A DNA stretch of 64,000 bases from Chloroflexota bacterium (GTDB lineage Bacteria; Chloroflexota; Anaerolineae; Promineifilales; Promineifilaceae), in the NCBI GenBank assembly GCA_024275635.1, contig JAJRYT010000151.1, positions 124,001 through 188,000 of the forward strand, read 5' to 3'. Shown piece after piece: positions 41,750 through 50,606 of this stretch; positions within the stretch are counted from its first letter, which is position 1; the number at the start of each line of letters is the position of its first letter. The notes under the pieces are model-generated. The model did not search any database and had not been told where the DNA came from. It saw only the letters and a list, made by a program, of their open reading frames with translations. Position numbers and translations under genes: made by a program.

Positions 41750-42871
41750 ATGGATGATTCTCCCCAAACAACGTCTCTTCCTCTCGACAAGATCGAAGCC
41801 CTGCGGAATGACATTTCTGATTTGTTCGTGGTGTTTGATACGACATTGGACCAGCCGCATCCCGGACACGTTCGCTTTCGGGGGCGATTTTTGCAGGATA
41901 CGGCCGTTTGCTTCGACGATTTACGCGCCCGGTTCGAGCGGCAGGGCTTCACCCCCATGATCCGCCACGAAGAAGAGCGCATCGCCCTCATTGCCATGCC
42001 CGTTGTCTTCGATCCACCCGCATCACAATGGTGGATCAACCTCGTCCTATTCATCGCCACTATCCTCTCTACCCTCTATGTGGGGGCGACTTATGAAACC
42101 GGCGACCCGGCAGTGGCTTTGCGCCATCTCTGGTTGGGCTGGGAATTCAGCTTAAGCCTGATGCTCATCCTGGGGGCGCACGAGTTAGGCCATTACTTTG
42201 CCGCCCGTTACCACAAAGTGCCGGTGTCGCTGCCCTACTTTATCCCCATGCCCACCCAATTTTCCCTCATCGGCACGATGGGCGCGTTTATCCGCCTCAA
42301 AGCGCCCGTTAAAAATCGGCGGGCGCTGTTGGACGTAGGCGTCGCCGGGCCGTTGGCCGGGATGGTTTTCGCTTTGCCTATTTTGTGGTATGGGTTGGCA
42401 ACCTCGCCCGTTGGTCCACTACCTGCTGGCGGCTACCTGTTAGAAGGCAACTCAATTTTGTACGCGCTCTCCAAAATCGCCATTTTCGGCCGGATGCTGC
42501 CCGCCGGCGGTATGGACGTCAGCCTGAATCAAATCGCCTGGGCTGGTTGGGTGGGGCTGCTGGTTACTGGTCTGAACCTCATCCCGGTAGGGCAGTTGGA
42601 TGGCGGCCACGTGGCTTATGTTTTGTTCGGCCAAAAAGCGCGCCAGATCTTTTGGCCGGTCATCGTCAGCCTGGGCTTGCTGGTGATTTTCACGGGCACG
42701 TTTATGTGGGTCATCTGGATATTGCTGCTGATGACCTTTGGCCAGGTACATGCTGAGCCGTTGGATGATGTGACTCCTCTGGATGATAAGCGGCGGCTGA
42801 TCGCTATTTTTGCGCTTATCTTGTTTGTCCTGGTGTTTATCCCGGTTCCGTTCCAAATTATCTTGCCGTGA
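41750..42871 (+). CDS. Site-2 protease family (M50) membrane metalloprotease
   Basis: An intramembrane zinc protease of about 373 residues with a cytosolic N-terminal domain (about 1-110) and a membrane core. It has HELGH in ILGAHELGHYFAARYHKVP (about 145-150), VGVAGPLAGM, and the third ligand region NLIPVGQLDGGHVAY. Site-2 proteases release membrane-bound regulators such as anti-sigma factors. The frame extends upstream to TTG 41717, overlapping the previous gene's stop; I prefer ATG 41750 (MDDSPQTTSLPLDK). No anti-sigma factor adjoins it. Confidence 0.9.
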   Translation: MDDSPQTTSLPLDKIEALRNDISDLFVVFDTTLDQPHPGHVRFRGRFLQDTAVCFDDLRARFERQGFTPMIRHEEERIALIAMPVVFDPPASQWWINLVLFIATILSTLYVGATYETGDPAVALRHLWLGWEFSLSLMLILGAHELGHYFAARYHKVPVSLPYFIPMPTQFSLIGTMGAFIRLKAPVKNRRALLDVGVAGPLAGMVFALPILWYGLATSPVGPLPAGGYLLEGNSILYALSKIAIFGRMLPAGGMDVSLNQIAWAGWVGLLVTGLNLIPVGQLDGGHVAYVLFGQKARQIFWPVIVSLGLLVIFTGTFMWVIWILLLMTFGQVHAEPLDDVTPLDDKRRLIAIFALILFVLVFIPVPFQIILP

Positions 42872-42874
42872 AAT

Positions 42875-42903
42875 TTGGCAGGATGGGGTGAGTTGGCTAT
42901 AAT
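42875..42903 (+). promoter_or_regulatory. Promoter of tRNA-Met
   Basis: TTGGCA (42875-42880) and TATAAT (42898-42903) are separated by 17 bp and end 12 bases before the tRNA. Confidence 0.85.
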
Positions 42904-42915
42904 TTTGAACGCTTA

Positions 42916-42989
42916 GGCGCCATAGCTCAGTTGGTTAGAGCGAGGGACTCATAAGCCCTAGGTCACTAGTTCGAATCTAGTTGGCGCCA
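42916..42989 (+). tRNA. tRNA-Met (CAT anticodon)
   Basis: A 74-base cloverleaf with acceptor GGCGCCA/TGGCGCC, D arm ATAGCTCAGTTGGTTAGAGC, anticodon stem AGGGA/GCCCT with loop CTCATAA (anticodon 42950-42952, one A-G mismatch at the stem top), variable loop AGGTC, and T arm CTAGT TCGAATC ... CTAG. The loop and D arm resemble elongator tRNA-Met; an Ile2 lysidine tRNA also reads CAT and cannot be fully excluded. CCA is not encoded. Confidence 0.9.
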
Positions 42990-43001
42990 CTAAAATGATG
43001 A

Positions 43002-43026
43002 AAGCCGCTGTCAGGGCGGCTTTTTT
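43002..43026 (+). terminator. Intrinsic terminator of tRNA-Met
   Basis: A 7-bp stem AAGCCGC/GCGGCTT with a 7-base loop, followed by six T residues (43021-43026). Confidence 0.88.
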
Positions 43027-43035
43027 GTTATCAAA

Positions 43036-43066
43036 AGAGGTAATTGGTAATTGGTAACTGGTAATC
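43036..43066 (+). repeat. GGTAATTGGTAATTGG word repeat
   Basis: AGGTAATTGGTAATTGGTAA and following GGTAACTGGTAATCGG lies just after the tRNA terminator and overlaps the presumed start of the next gene. The same word makes the hairpin at 8128-8193. Confidence 0.7.
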
Positions 43067-45549
43067 GGTACAGGGGACGATGGGCGCCGCTGCTGTTGGG
43101 AGCGGGGTTGTTTTTGGGGTGGTTGCTGTTGTTGAAGGGAAGGGGGCTGCCGTCCAGTGTCACGGCCGTGTCCCAACCCATCATCGCCACCGATCTCAAC
43201 CAGCAGCGGGCCGACACAGTCCTGCCTCTGCCGCAAGGCGGCCTGACCATTCAGCAGACCTTTGTCCCTCGCTGGGACGGCCTGCGTGAAATCGAACTGG
43301 TTTTGGCGCGGCCGGGGGAGAAGAAGGATGAGGGGGGCCGTTTCACCCTGAAACTCTTCGACGACGCTGACAATCTTATCGCCGAGCAGGAACTGGCGAC
43401 GGCGACTCTGACCCACAATCAAACCTACACGTTGCGTTTCCCTCCCCAACGCCGCGCTGCCGGACGCCGTTACACGCTGCAATTCAGCGGCAGCGCGGAT
43501 AACCCCGTTTCTGTCTGGGGATACAGCCTGGATGTGGTTGGGCGGGGCGAACTGGTTGTAAATGGCGGGGCGCTGGCAACGGCCGTTCCTGCCACTACCG
43601 CCCAAGACCTCCGCCTTGTCGCCCGCACCCAATTAACCTGGGCCGACGCCTTTATCTCCCTGGGGACGATGCTGTGGAAAGACGGCCCCATTATGCTGTT
43701 GGCGCTGTTTTTCTTGCCTATGCCCGGTGCGCTGTTATTACTGGCGGCAGAAAATTTCAACCGCAAAGAACGCCAAGAACGCAGAGGAATCGTAAAAAAT
43801 CTCCGGTTAAACCCCCTTGTTTGGTGGGGCGCGGCGCTGGCGCTGGGAACGGCCGTCTGGCCGCTTCTCTGGCTGGGTCTGACACTGCTCGGCGGGCGCT
43901 GGCGCGGCTGGTCGCTCTGGCTGCTCTTCACCCTGGGCTGGCTGGTCATCCTGTTTTTGTGGCGAAGCGACAAAGCAAGAGACAACGCCGCTCCCCCGCG
44001 CTCCCGCTTCTCCGCTCTCCCGTTCCTCCTTCTCCTCCTCCTCATCCTCGCCACCCGCCTCCTGGCTGTGCGCGATCTCAGCTTTCCGCCCTGGGTGGAT
44101 GCCAGTCGTCATGGATTGATAACGGCCGTTATGACCCACAGCGGCCAACTCCCCGGCAGTTACGAACCCTACCTGCCGGTGAGCGACGCCCCCTACCATT
44201 ACGGTTTTCATACCCTGTCCGCCGGGCTGGCCTTGATGACCGGCTGGCCGCTGAACCGGCTGCTGCTGTTCCTGGGGCAGTTGATCAATGGCTTAATTCC
44301 ACTGACGGTGTATACGGCCGTCATCCTCATGACCCGGCGGCAGCGCGCCGGACTGTTGGCTGCCTTCCTGGTCGGTTTGCCCTTCTTCCTCCCCGGCTAC
44401 TACGTCACCTGGGGGCGGCTGACCCAGTTAACGGCAATGCTGGTGATGCCAATTTTGCTGGCGTTAACTTGGCTGCTGGTGCGCGGCAGTCTCGCCTGGC
44501 GGCGGGCTTGGTGGCTGGTGGCGCTGCTTGCGGCAGGATTGTTTCTTATCCATTTGCGCGTTTTTCTCTTTTTCCTGCCGTTTGTGGCGATTGTGTGGCT
44601 GGTGAGTTGGGGACGAAACGGCCGTTACCTGTCCCTGGCGTCAGGCGCTGCCCTGATCCTTGTCTCGCCGCGCCTTTGGCAGCTTCTGCTTGCTGCCAAT
44701 CCAACCCAACTTACCGGCAACCCCATCCCCAATTACAACGATTTTCCTATCAATTACGTCCAAACCGGATGGGAGCAACAATACTGGCAGTTGGCCGGAA
44801 TCGCCCTCCTGCCCGTGCTGGTCGCCGGTTTGCGGCGGCGTTCTTGGAGCTGGCTGCCGCTGATTTTGACCGGTTGGGGAGCCAGTCTGGTCATTCTCCT
44901 GGCCGGGGAACGAGTGGGCTTGCCCTCCCTGGCGCTGGCCAATTTGAACAGCCTGTACATAACCCTCTTTTTACCGCTGGCGATTTTTCTGGGCGTGGCC
45001 GGCGATCAATTTTGGCGCTGGCTGCGACGACAAAACCATCGGCTGCAATGGCCGATCCAGATTATCATCGGCGGTGTGTTGACGGCCGTCTTCCTGTTCG
45101 GCGTTCGCCAGCAAATCAGCATCCTCAACCCGCAAACGCTGTTGGCCCAGCGCGCCGATGTCGCCGGTTTGGAGTGGGCGGCGAGAAATGTGCCGGAAAC
45201 GGCCGTCATCGCCGTGAGCAGTTGGAAATGGCTGGGCGAAACCTGGGCCGCCAGCGACGGCGGCGCCTGGATCGTGCCCCTGACCGGCCGCGCGGCCACC
45301 ACGCCCCCCATTGACCACATCTACAACTCGGACTTGTTCCAATTTGTGCGTCATTTTAATGAGACGGCAACGGCCGTTGCCGATTGGAGCGACCCGATCC
45401 AGGCCGATTGGCTGCGCGCGCAAGGCGTCACCCATATCTTCATTGGCGCACGCGGCGGCTTCTTCGATCCGGCAGTCCTCGCGCGTAACCCGCAAATGGA
45501 AATGGCATACGGCCGTGACGGCGTCTTTGTGTTTAAGATTAATGATTGA
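43051..45549 (+). CDS. Large polytopic membrane protein, GT-C glycosyltransferase-like
   Basis: The product (up to 832 residues) has an N-terminal span, an extracytoplasmic beta-rich region (about 45-190), then about ten to twelve hydrophobic segments (about 205-690) and a C-terminal soluble part with the repeated-domain look of GT-C enzymes. The segment containing ARHGLITAVMTHSGQLPGSY and the downstream SDAPYHYGFHTLSA resemble the first loops of such proteins. Donor and acceptor are unknown. The start is uncertain: TTG 43051 lies inside a word repeat and other TTG codons follow within 35 codons. Two low-complexity patches (43750-43800, 43980-44046) look like repeat spill-over. Strong coding, family call moderate. 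Confidence 0.65.
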   Translation: MVTGNRYRGRWAPLLLGAGLFLGWLLLLKGRGLPSSVTAVSQPIIATDLNQQRADTVLPLPQGGLTIQQTFVPRWDGLREIELVLARPGEKKDEGGRFTLKLFDDADNLIAEQELATATLTHNQTYTLRFPPQRRAAGRRYTLQFSGSADNPVSVWGYSLDVVGRGELVVNGGALATAVPATTAQDLRLVARTQLTWADAFISLGTMLWKDGPIMLLALFFLPMPGALLLLAAENFNRKERQERRGIVKNLRLNPLVWWGAALALGTAVWPLLWLGLTLLGGRWRGWSLWLLFTLGWLVILFLWRSDKARDNAAPPRSRFSALPFLLLLLLILATRLLAVRDLSFPPWVDASRHGLITAVMTHSGQLPGSYEPYLPVSDAPYHYGFHTLSAGLALMTGWPLNRLLLFLGQLINGLIPLTVYTAVILMTRRQRAGLLAAFLVGLPFFLPGYYVTWGRLTQLTAMLVMPILLALTWLLVRGSLAWRRAWWLVALLAAGLFLIHLRVFLFFLPFVAIVWLVSWGRNGRYLSLASGAALILVSPRLWQLLLAANPTQLTGNPIPNYNDFPINYVQTGWEQQYWQLAGIALLPVLVAGLRRRSWSWLPLILTGWGASLVILLAGERVGLPSLALANLNSLYITLFLPLAIFLGVAGDQFWRWLRRQNHRLQWPIQIIIGGVLTAVFLFGVRQQISILNPQTLLAQRADVAGLEWAARNVPETAVIAVSSWKWLGETWAASDGGAWIVPLTGRAATTPPIDHIYNSDLFQFVRHFNETATAVADWSDPIQADWLRAQGVTHIFIGARGGFFDPAVLARNPQMEMAYGRDGVFVFKIND

Positions 45550-45615
45550 AGATTCAAGATTAGTTACCATCGGCCAATCATCAATCATCAATCATTAATC
45601 ATCAATCTTCATTGA
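45535..45615. repeat. ATTAATGATTGAAGATTCAAG word-repeat spacer
   Basis: ATTAATGATTGAAGATTCAAG faces CAATCATCAATCATCAATC and ATTAATCATCAATCTTCATTG. The stop codon of the membrane protein lies within the left arm, so its last residues (KIND) are repeat-encoded. Confidence 0.7.
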
Positions 45616-45632
45616 TAACGCACTGCGCCAAA

Positions 45633-45661
45633 TTGCTTTCCCTTCCTCATAAAGTTATAAT
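45633..45661 (+). promoter_or_regulatory. Promoter of the acyl-CoA dehydrogenase gene
   Basis: TTGCTT (45633-45638) and TATAAT (45656-45661) are separated by 17 bp, about 84 bases before the preferred start codon. Confidence 0.7.
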
Positions 45662-45744
45662 CTGGCAAGATCATTCAATCGGGTAAGGGGATGAATTCAT
45701 TCTTCATCCCTATCATTCAAAATTTACAAAACGGGGTTCCCACA

Positions 45745-46962
45745 ATGCTAGATTTTTCCCTTACTGAAGAACAACTGTCCGCAGCCAAGATGGTCAAAGA
45801 TTTTGGTGAAAAAGAAATCTATCCCACCATCAAAGAGTATGACCGCAAACAAGAAATGAGTCCAAATGCCCTGCCGCGCATGGCCGAGCTGGGTATTCTG
45901 GGCATCAACATTCCCGTGCGTTACGGCGGCCAGGGGTTTGATTATGTCACTCTGGGCCTGGTGTGCGAGGAATTGGAGCGGGTGGATTCCACGCTGCGCG
46001 TGGTCATGTCCGTCCATATGGGCTTGAACAGCATGGGCGTGCTGCAATGGGGCACAGAGGAGCAAAAACAGCGCTTCCTCGCTCCGCAGGCACGCGGCGA
46101 AAAATACGCCGGGTTTGGCCTGACAGAACCTGGCGTCGGCTCTGATGTGGCCGGGATGGCTTCTACCGCCCGCCGCGACGGGGATGATTACATCATCAAT
46201 GGCGAAAAGATGTGGATCAGTCTGGCTACCAAAGCGCATCACATCCTCTGGTTTGCCAAAACAGACCCAGACGCGAATCCGCCGCATAAGGGAATTACCG
46301 CTTTTATGGTGGAGACGGACATGCCTGGCGTTACAACCGGCGATATTCATGACAAGTTGGGCGTGCGCGCCGGTTCGACCGGCTGGGTGAACTGCCAGGA
46401 TGTGCGCGTCCCTGCGGCTAATCGCATTGGGGAAGAAGGGGAAGGGTTTAAGATTGCGATGAGTTGTTTGGATAACGGCCGTTACACTGTCGCCTCCGGT
46501 GCAACCGGCCTCATCCGCGCCAGCCTGGAAGCTTCCCTCAAATATGCTCAGGAGCGGCACACTTTCGGCAAGCCCATTGCCCAATACCAACTAATCCAGC
46601 AAAAAATCGCCTGGATGCAGCAGTGGTATGATGTTGCCCGGCTGCTTTACTTGAGATCGGGTTGGATGAAAAACCAGGGGCTGCGCAACACCCGCGAAAC
46701 TTCAATCGCCAAGTGGTACGCCACTGACCAATCCTTCAAAGCGGCCCACGAAGCGATCCAGGTACACGGCGCTTATGGCTACTCTGATGAATACGATGTT
46801 GAGCGTTTCTTGCGTAACAGCCGGGGCGCCATCATTTATGAAGGCACCAGCGAAATTCACCAATTGATGCAGGCTGGCTACGCCTTCGGCTGGCGCAAGG
46901 ACAAACCCCTGCGCTGCGAATTACCGGCCTATGACCCGGATTTCTGGCAGGAAGAGGATTAG
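45745..46962 (+). CDS. Acyl-CoA dehydrogenase
   Basis: Oxidises acyl-CoA to 2-enoyl-CoA, passing electrons to electron-transfer flavoprotein. The roughly 405-residue protein has [10 protein letters not shown] at the N-terminus, [32 protein letters not shown]-type substrate motifs and the C-terminal FAD-binding [24 protein letters not shown] and [10 protein letters not shown], as in butyryl/short-chain enzymes. I start at ATG 45745 by homology; ATG 45691 in frame has GGGG directly before it. EtfB and EtfA genes follow 145 bases downstream on the same strand, giving its electron acceptor. Confidence 0.94.
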   Translation: MLDFSLTEEQLSAAKMVKDFGEKEIYPTIKEYDRKQEMSPNALPRMAELGILGINIPVRYGGQGFDYVTLGLVCEELERVDSTLRVVMSVHMGLNSMGVLQWGTEEQKQRFLAPQARGEKYAGFGLTEPGVGSDVAGMASTARRDGDDYIINGEKMWISLATKAHHILWFAKTDPDANPPHKGITAFMVETDMPGVTTGDIHDKLGVRAGSTGWVNCQDVRVPAANRIGEEGEGFKIAMSCLDNGRYTVASGATGLIRASLEASLKYAQERHTFGKPIAQYQLIQQKIAWMQQWYDVARLLYLRSGWMKNQGLRNTRETSIAKWYATDQSFKAAHEAIQVHGAYGYSDEYDVERFLRNSRGAIIYEGTSEIHQLMQAGYAFGWRKDKPLRCELPAYDPDFWQEED

Positions 46963-47016
46963 GTTAGGCATTGTTCTATAATATTGGAGCCCGTAATCTG
47001 TTGTCCGTAATCCGTT

Positions 47017-47092
47017 AACGGAACACGGAATACGGAACACGGAATACGGAACACGGAATACGGAATACGGAATACGGAATACGGAATTACGC
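47017..47092 (+). repeat. 9-bp tandem array (ACGGAACAC/ACGGAATAC), copy 2
   Basis: About eight units of ACGGAACACGGAATACGG run to just before the etfB ribosome-binding site, and are preceded by complementary words (CCGTAATCTGTTGTCCGTAA). Near-identical to the array in the T-box leader at 741-817. Confidence 0.9.
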
Positions 47093-47107
47093 ATTACGGA
47101 GGTTTAC

Positions 47108-47899
47108 ATGAAAGTAGTTGTTTGTACGAAGCAGACGCCCAGCACAACGGCCGTTATTACTGTAGATGACAACGGCCACGTTAGCTGGGATGATCCCGGC
47201 GGCAAGCCCAATGTGGTGAATCCCTGGGATGAGTATGGGATTGAAGAGGGGATCCTTCTTAAAGAAAATCATGGCGCGACAGACGTGATTGCCTTGAGCC
47301 TGGGGGATGAGGACAGTAAAGATGCGCTCAAAACCGCCCTGGCGATGGGCTGTACAGAGGCGATTCTTGTTTCCGATGAGGCGTTCGCTGGGTCGGATAC
47401 GTTGGGTACGGCCCGCGTTCTGGCCGCCGCCATTAACAAAATTGGCGCTGTGCAGGTAGCTCTTTTTGGCAAGCAGGCGATTGATGGGGATACGGGGCAA
47501 ACGGCCGTTCAGGCCGCCCGTAAATTAGGCTGGACGCCCCTTACTTTTGTTTCCGCTGTCAAAGAAATTAGCGACGGTCGTATCACCGTCGAGCGGCTGG
47601 CAGATGATGGCAAGGAAACCGTCACGGCTCCTCTGCCGGTTGTTATTAGCACCGTGAAAGAGATCAACGAGCCGCGTTACCCTTCCTTCATGGGTATTCG
47701 CAAAGCCAACCGGGCCAACATTCCCGTGTGGACAGCGGCTGACCTGGATGTGGACGGCGCTGTGGGCAGCAAGGTGGATTGGTCACACATCTACGCCATG
47801 CCGCCGCGTGAAGGCGCCGTCGAAATCATCGAAGCGGACAGTGTGGACGAACAGGCCCGCCTGCTTGCCGATAAGTTATTTGAGGAGAAGGTGATATGA
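47108..47899 (+). CDS. etfB: Electron transfer flavoprotein beta subunit
   Basis: Forms a heterodimer with EtfA that carries electrons from acyl-CoA dehydrogenase to a membrane quinone reductase or a bifurcating partner. The 263-residue protein shows the N-terminal KVVVCTKQTPSTTAVI, the AMP/nucleotide-binding IDGDTGQTAVQAARKLGW, and the signature VISTVKEINEPRYPSFMGIRKA. ATTACGGAGG gives a good ribosome-binding site derived from the end of the repeat. Overlaps etfA by four bases. Confidence 0.95.
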   Translation: MKVVVCTKQTPSTTAVITVDDNGHVSWDDPGGKPNVVNPWDEYGIEEGILLKENHGATDVIALSLGDEDSKDALKTALAMGCTEAILVSDEAFAGSDTLGTARVLAAAINKIGAVQVALFGKQAIDGDTGQTAVQAARKLGWTPLTFVSAVKEISDGRITVERLADDGKETVTAPLPVVISTVKEINEPRYPSFMGIRKANRANIPVWTAADLDVDGAVGSKVDWSHIYAMPPREGAVEIIEADSVDEQARLLADKLFEEKVI

Positions 47900-48873
47900 G
47901 CGGCGTATGGGTGTGGATTGAAAATAGTGACGGCGACATCAGCGCCATCAGTCGTGAGGCAATAGGGGCGGCCCGTACTGCTGCCGATGGACTGGGGCAG
48001 CCATTAACCGCGCTTGTCTTGGGACATAACGTGGACGCTGTAGCCGACGCCGCCTTTGATTTGGGCGCGGATGCTGTTCTGGGCTGCGACGATGCCAGTT
48101 TGGCGCATTTTCGTGTTGAGGCTTATGGCCCGTTGGTGACCCAATTGGCGCAGGAAAAATCGCCCAGCGTTCTTTTAGCCGGGGCGTCTACGCGCGGACG
48201 CGATTTAGCGGCCTGGGTGGCGGCGGATTTGGATGCGGGGTTGGCGGCGGATGGAACGGCCGTTACCGTCGAAGACGGCAAAGTCAAACTAACCCGTCCC
48301 GTTTATGCCGGCAAACTGCTCTCCACCGTCTTCGTCGCTGAAGGGATGCAGATCGTCACTTTACGCAGCCGCGCTTTTCCCCAGGCTGAATCCACCGGCC
48401 AGACAGGTACGGCCGAATGGGTTGATCCGGCTGTGGCCGAGGATGAGATTCCCACCAAAGTTATCGGCTTTGCCAGTAAAGATGACGGCGTCAGCCTGAC
48501 CGATGCCAGCATCATCGTCAGCGGTGGGCGCGGCGTGGGCGGCCCGGAAGGATTTGCGCCAGTGCGTGAACTGGCCGGCGTGCTGGGCGCGGCCGTCGGC
48601 GCATCGCGGGCGGCCGTAGACGCCGGTTGGATTCCCTACGATCACCAAGTTGGGCAGACCGGCAAGACCGTCAGCCCTGATTTGTACATTGCCAACGGCA
48701 TCAGCGGCGCCATCCAGCACCAGGCCGGAATGCGCACCTCCAAAATCATCGTCGCCGTCAACAAAGACCCGGATGCGCCCATCTTCAAACTGGCTCATTA
48801 CGGCATTGTGGCTGATTTATTCAAGGTATTACCGGCGCTTACGGCTGAATTCAAAAAGCGCCTGGGTAAGTAA
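47896..48873 (+). CDS. etfA: Electron transfer flavoprotein alpha subunit
   Basis: Binds FAD in the ETF dimer. The 325-residue protein shows the C-terminal FAD-binding domain: [71 protein letters not shown]. It overlaps the etfB stop by four bases (ATGA) and is followed by a terminator, so acd-etfBA forms one unit. No ETF-quinone oxidoreductase gene lies alongside, although an Fe-S protein follows. Confidence 0.95.
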   Translation: MSGVWVWIENSDGDISAISREAIGAARTAADGLGQPLTALVLGHNVDAVADAAFDLGADAVLGCDDASLAHFRVEAYGPLVTQLAQEKSPSVLLAGASTRGRDLAAWVAADLDAGLAADGTAVTVEDGKVKLTRPVYAGKLLSTVFVAEGMQIVTLRSRAFPQAESTGQTGTAEWVDPAVAEDEIPTKVIGFASKDDGVSLTDASIIVSGGRGVGGPEGFAPVRELAGVLGAAVGASRAAVDAGWIPYDHQVGQTGKTVSPDLYIANGISGAIQHQAGMRTSKIIVAVNKDPDAPIFKLAHYGIVADLFKVLPALTAEFKKRLGK

Positions 48874-48911
48874 GAAGAAATCGGATTTCTAGAACGCTTG
48901 ACTGAACGATC

Positions 48912-48947
48912 AAAGCTCGACTATCATAACGGTAGCCGAGCTTTTTT
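48912..48947 (+). terminator. Intrinsic terminator after etfA
   Basis: AAAGCTCGACTA (48912-48923) pairs with TAGCCGAGCTTT (48933-48944, one mismatch) and is followed by TTTTTT on the strand of the gene. Confidence 0.82.
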
Positions 48948-48950
48948 ATT

Positions 48951-49017
48951 AACCTTCCCGGAGGTTCACTTAGCGAGAACAGCCAACTACTCGTTAACCT
49001 CCAGGAGGATGCCTTAG
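48951..49017. repeat. GGAGGTT inverted-repeat family, copy 3
   Basis: AACCTTCCCGGAGGTTCACT and following bases face TTAACCTCCAGGAGGATGCC. It directly follows the etfA terminator. Confidence 0.75.
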
Positions 49018-49046
49018 TAGTAGTTATCACAATGGGAAGGTGAGTG

Positions 49047-50129
49047 ATGGAAGAAAACCCCTATAAAAAACTGGCAGAACGGCTGGATGCCTTACCAAAT
49101 GGCTTCCCGCCTACAGGAGATGGCGTGGAACTGCGGCTGCTGGCGGCCATATTTACCCTTGAAGAGGCGGCATTGACGGCTCATCTCAAATTTCTGCTGG
49201 AAACGCCGACCCAAATCGCGGCACGTACCGGCGGCGAGTCCAAAGGGGTAAAGAATATACTTAAAGACATGGCCCGGCGCGGCCTCATTCGGGTCGGCCG
49301 TACCGATGAGGGTCTGGGCTATGGCTTGATGCCTTTTGTCGTGGGTATTTACGAGGCGCAAATAGGACGCATTGATGCTGAGTTGGCACGCTTATTTGAG
49401 GATTATTACCAGCAAGCATTTGGACAAGTGCTTGCCGTTGCTCCACAAGTGCATCGGGTGATCCCGGTGAATGAAACGGTTCGCGTGGATATGGAAGTAC
49501 ATCCTTATGAAAGTGTTACTGCTCTCGTTGATCAGGCGCAATCCTGGGGGGTAATTGACTGCATCTGCCGCAAACAAAAGGCGCTGATTGGCGATCCCTG
49601 CGGCCACCCGGTAGATGTCTGTCTGATGCTGCATAAACGGCCGGAGGCGTATAACGGCCATCCGGTTATTCGCGCCTTAACCCACGATGAAGCAGTGGCG
49701 ACCCTGAAACGCGCCGCTGACGCCGGGTTGGTGCATTCGGTGAGCAATGACCAGAAAGGGACGCATTACATTTGCAACTGCTGCACCTGTTCTTGCGGCA
49801 TTTTGCGCGGCATGGCCGACCTGGGCATTGCCAACGTGGTGGCCCGTTCCGCTTTTGTCAATCAGGTGGATGAGTCGTTGTGCATCGGCTGTGAGGATTG
49901 TCTATCATACTGCCAGTTTGACGCTTTAACGATGAATGACGATTTTGTAATTGAGGTAAATGGTCAGCGCTGTGTGGGCTGCGGCGTATGTGTGCCTTTT
50001 TGCTCGAGCGAGGCGTTGCTGCTGGTACGCCGTCCCGCCGATGAGGTGAAGCCGACGCCGGCCAATATCATCGAATGGGGGAGAGAACGGGCAACGGCGC
50101 GGGGGTTGGATTTGAGCCGGATTTTGTGA
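49047..50129 (+). CDS. Winged-helix and 4Fe-4S dicluster protein
   Basis: A roughly 360-residue protein with an N-terminal helical/HTH-like region (about 30-90, MarR-like), then a cysteine-rich block (CICRKQKALIGDPCGHPVDVC, ICNCCTCSCGILRGM) and two ferredoxin-type motifs, CIGCEDCLSYC (about 270-282) and CVGCGVCVPFC (about 306-316). It probably binds two [4Fe-4S] clusters plus a further metal or cluster. The start is ATG 49047 (or GTG 49044), with AAGGTGA upstream. Next to etfBA it could link electron flow to regulation (inference). A specific family name is not recognised. Confidence 0.8.
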   Translation: MEENPYKKLAERLDALPNGFPPTGDGVELRLLAAIFTLEEAALTAHLKFLLETPTQIAARTGGESKGVKNILKDMARRGLIRVGRTDEGLGYGLMPFVVGIYEAQIGRIDAELARLFEDYYQQAFGQVLAVAPQVHRVIPVNETVRVDMEVHPYESVTALVDQAQSWGVIDCICRKQKALIGDPCGHPVDVCLMLHKRPEAYNGHPVIRALTHDEAVATLKRAADAGLVHSVSNDQKGTHYICNCCTCSCGILRGMADLGIANVVARSAFVNQVDESLCIGCEDCLSYCQFDALTMNDDFVIEVNGQRCVGCGVCVPFCSSEALLLVRRPADEVKPTPANIIEWGRERATARGLDLSRIL

Positions 50130-50170
50130 TCGGGCGCAGCTAATCGCCATCTGTCAATTTACGCATTTTC

Positions 50171-50383
50171 CTAAAGCGCGCCTAGCGTTTTGAGTGTGAT
50201 GGCGGCCCATTCGCGCACATGGTGATTGGCGTCATGTGCATAAGTGCGAATGGCCGGAATCGCCTGGGTCATAATGTGGACGTGCGGCAGCGCATCAACC
50301 AGATACGGCAGAACATCTCCTCCTTTATATTTTAGCAACGCTTTGAAGGCCATCCCGCCCAGCAGCAGATTATCAAAGCGCAA
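50171..50383 (-). pseudogene. HEAT-repeat-like fragment, likely remnant
   Basis: The 70-residue frame (MAFKALLKYKGGDVLPYLVDAL, HDANHHVREWAAITLKTL) looks like two HEAT repeats. The frame upstream has no ATG, only a TTG at 50383 without a ribosome-binding site, and a stop soon before it. It is probably the 3' end of a decayed gene. The 214 bases from here to the next gene hold only word repeats. Confidence 0.35.
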
Positions 50384-50571
50384 GGCGGCTCGGCGCGCTT
50401 TTCATAGTTGAGCCAATGATAGTACAGTGAAGTAAACTGGTAAACTGGAGGGGAGTCCAGGATAAACAGCCTATCCTCTTTACCTGTCCAGTGTGAAAAT
50501 GATATTTTGACGATAGCCTCGCCAGGTGGATAATCGTCAAGAAGATGACACGGGTAATTCTCATGGCGCGG

Positions 50572-50606
50572 TAAACTGTAAGTGGGAAGTGACTAAAGTG
50601 GGAAAG
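50572..50606 (+). repeat. GAAGTGACTAAAGTGG word repeat, copy 2
   Basis: GCGGTAAACTGTAAGTGG and GAAGTGACTAAAGTGG lie where the next gene begins. The near-identical copy is at 22341-22392. Confidence 0.7.

Noticed and set aside
43674-45314. Alternative plus-strand frame of 546 codons inside the large membrane protein
   Set aside because: Arg/Pro/Ala-rich with no hydrophobic pattern or domain; the other frame shows a coherent multi-span membrane protein.
45748-46590. Minus-strand frame of 280 codons opposite the acyl-CoA dehydrogenase
   Set aside because: A shadow of a confidently identified gene.
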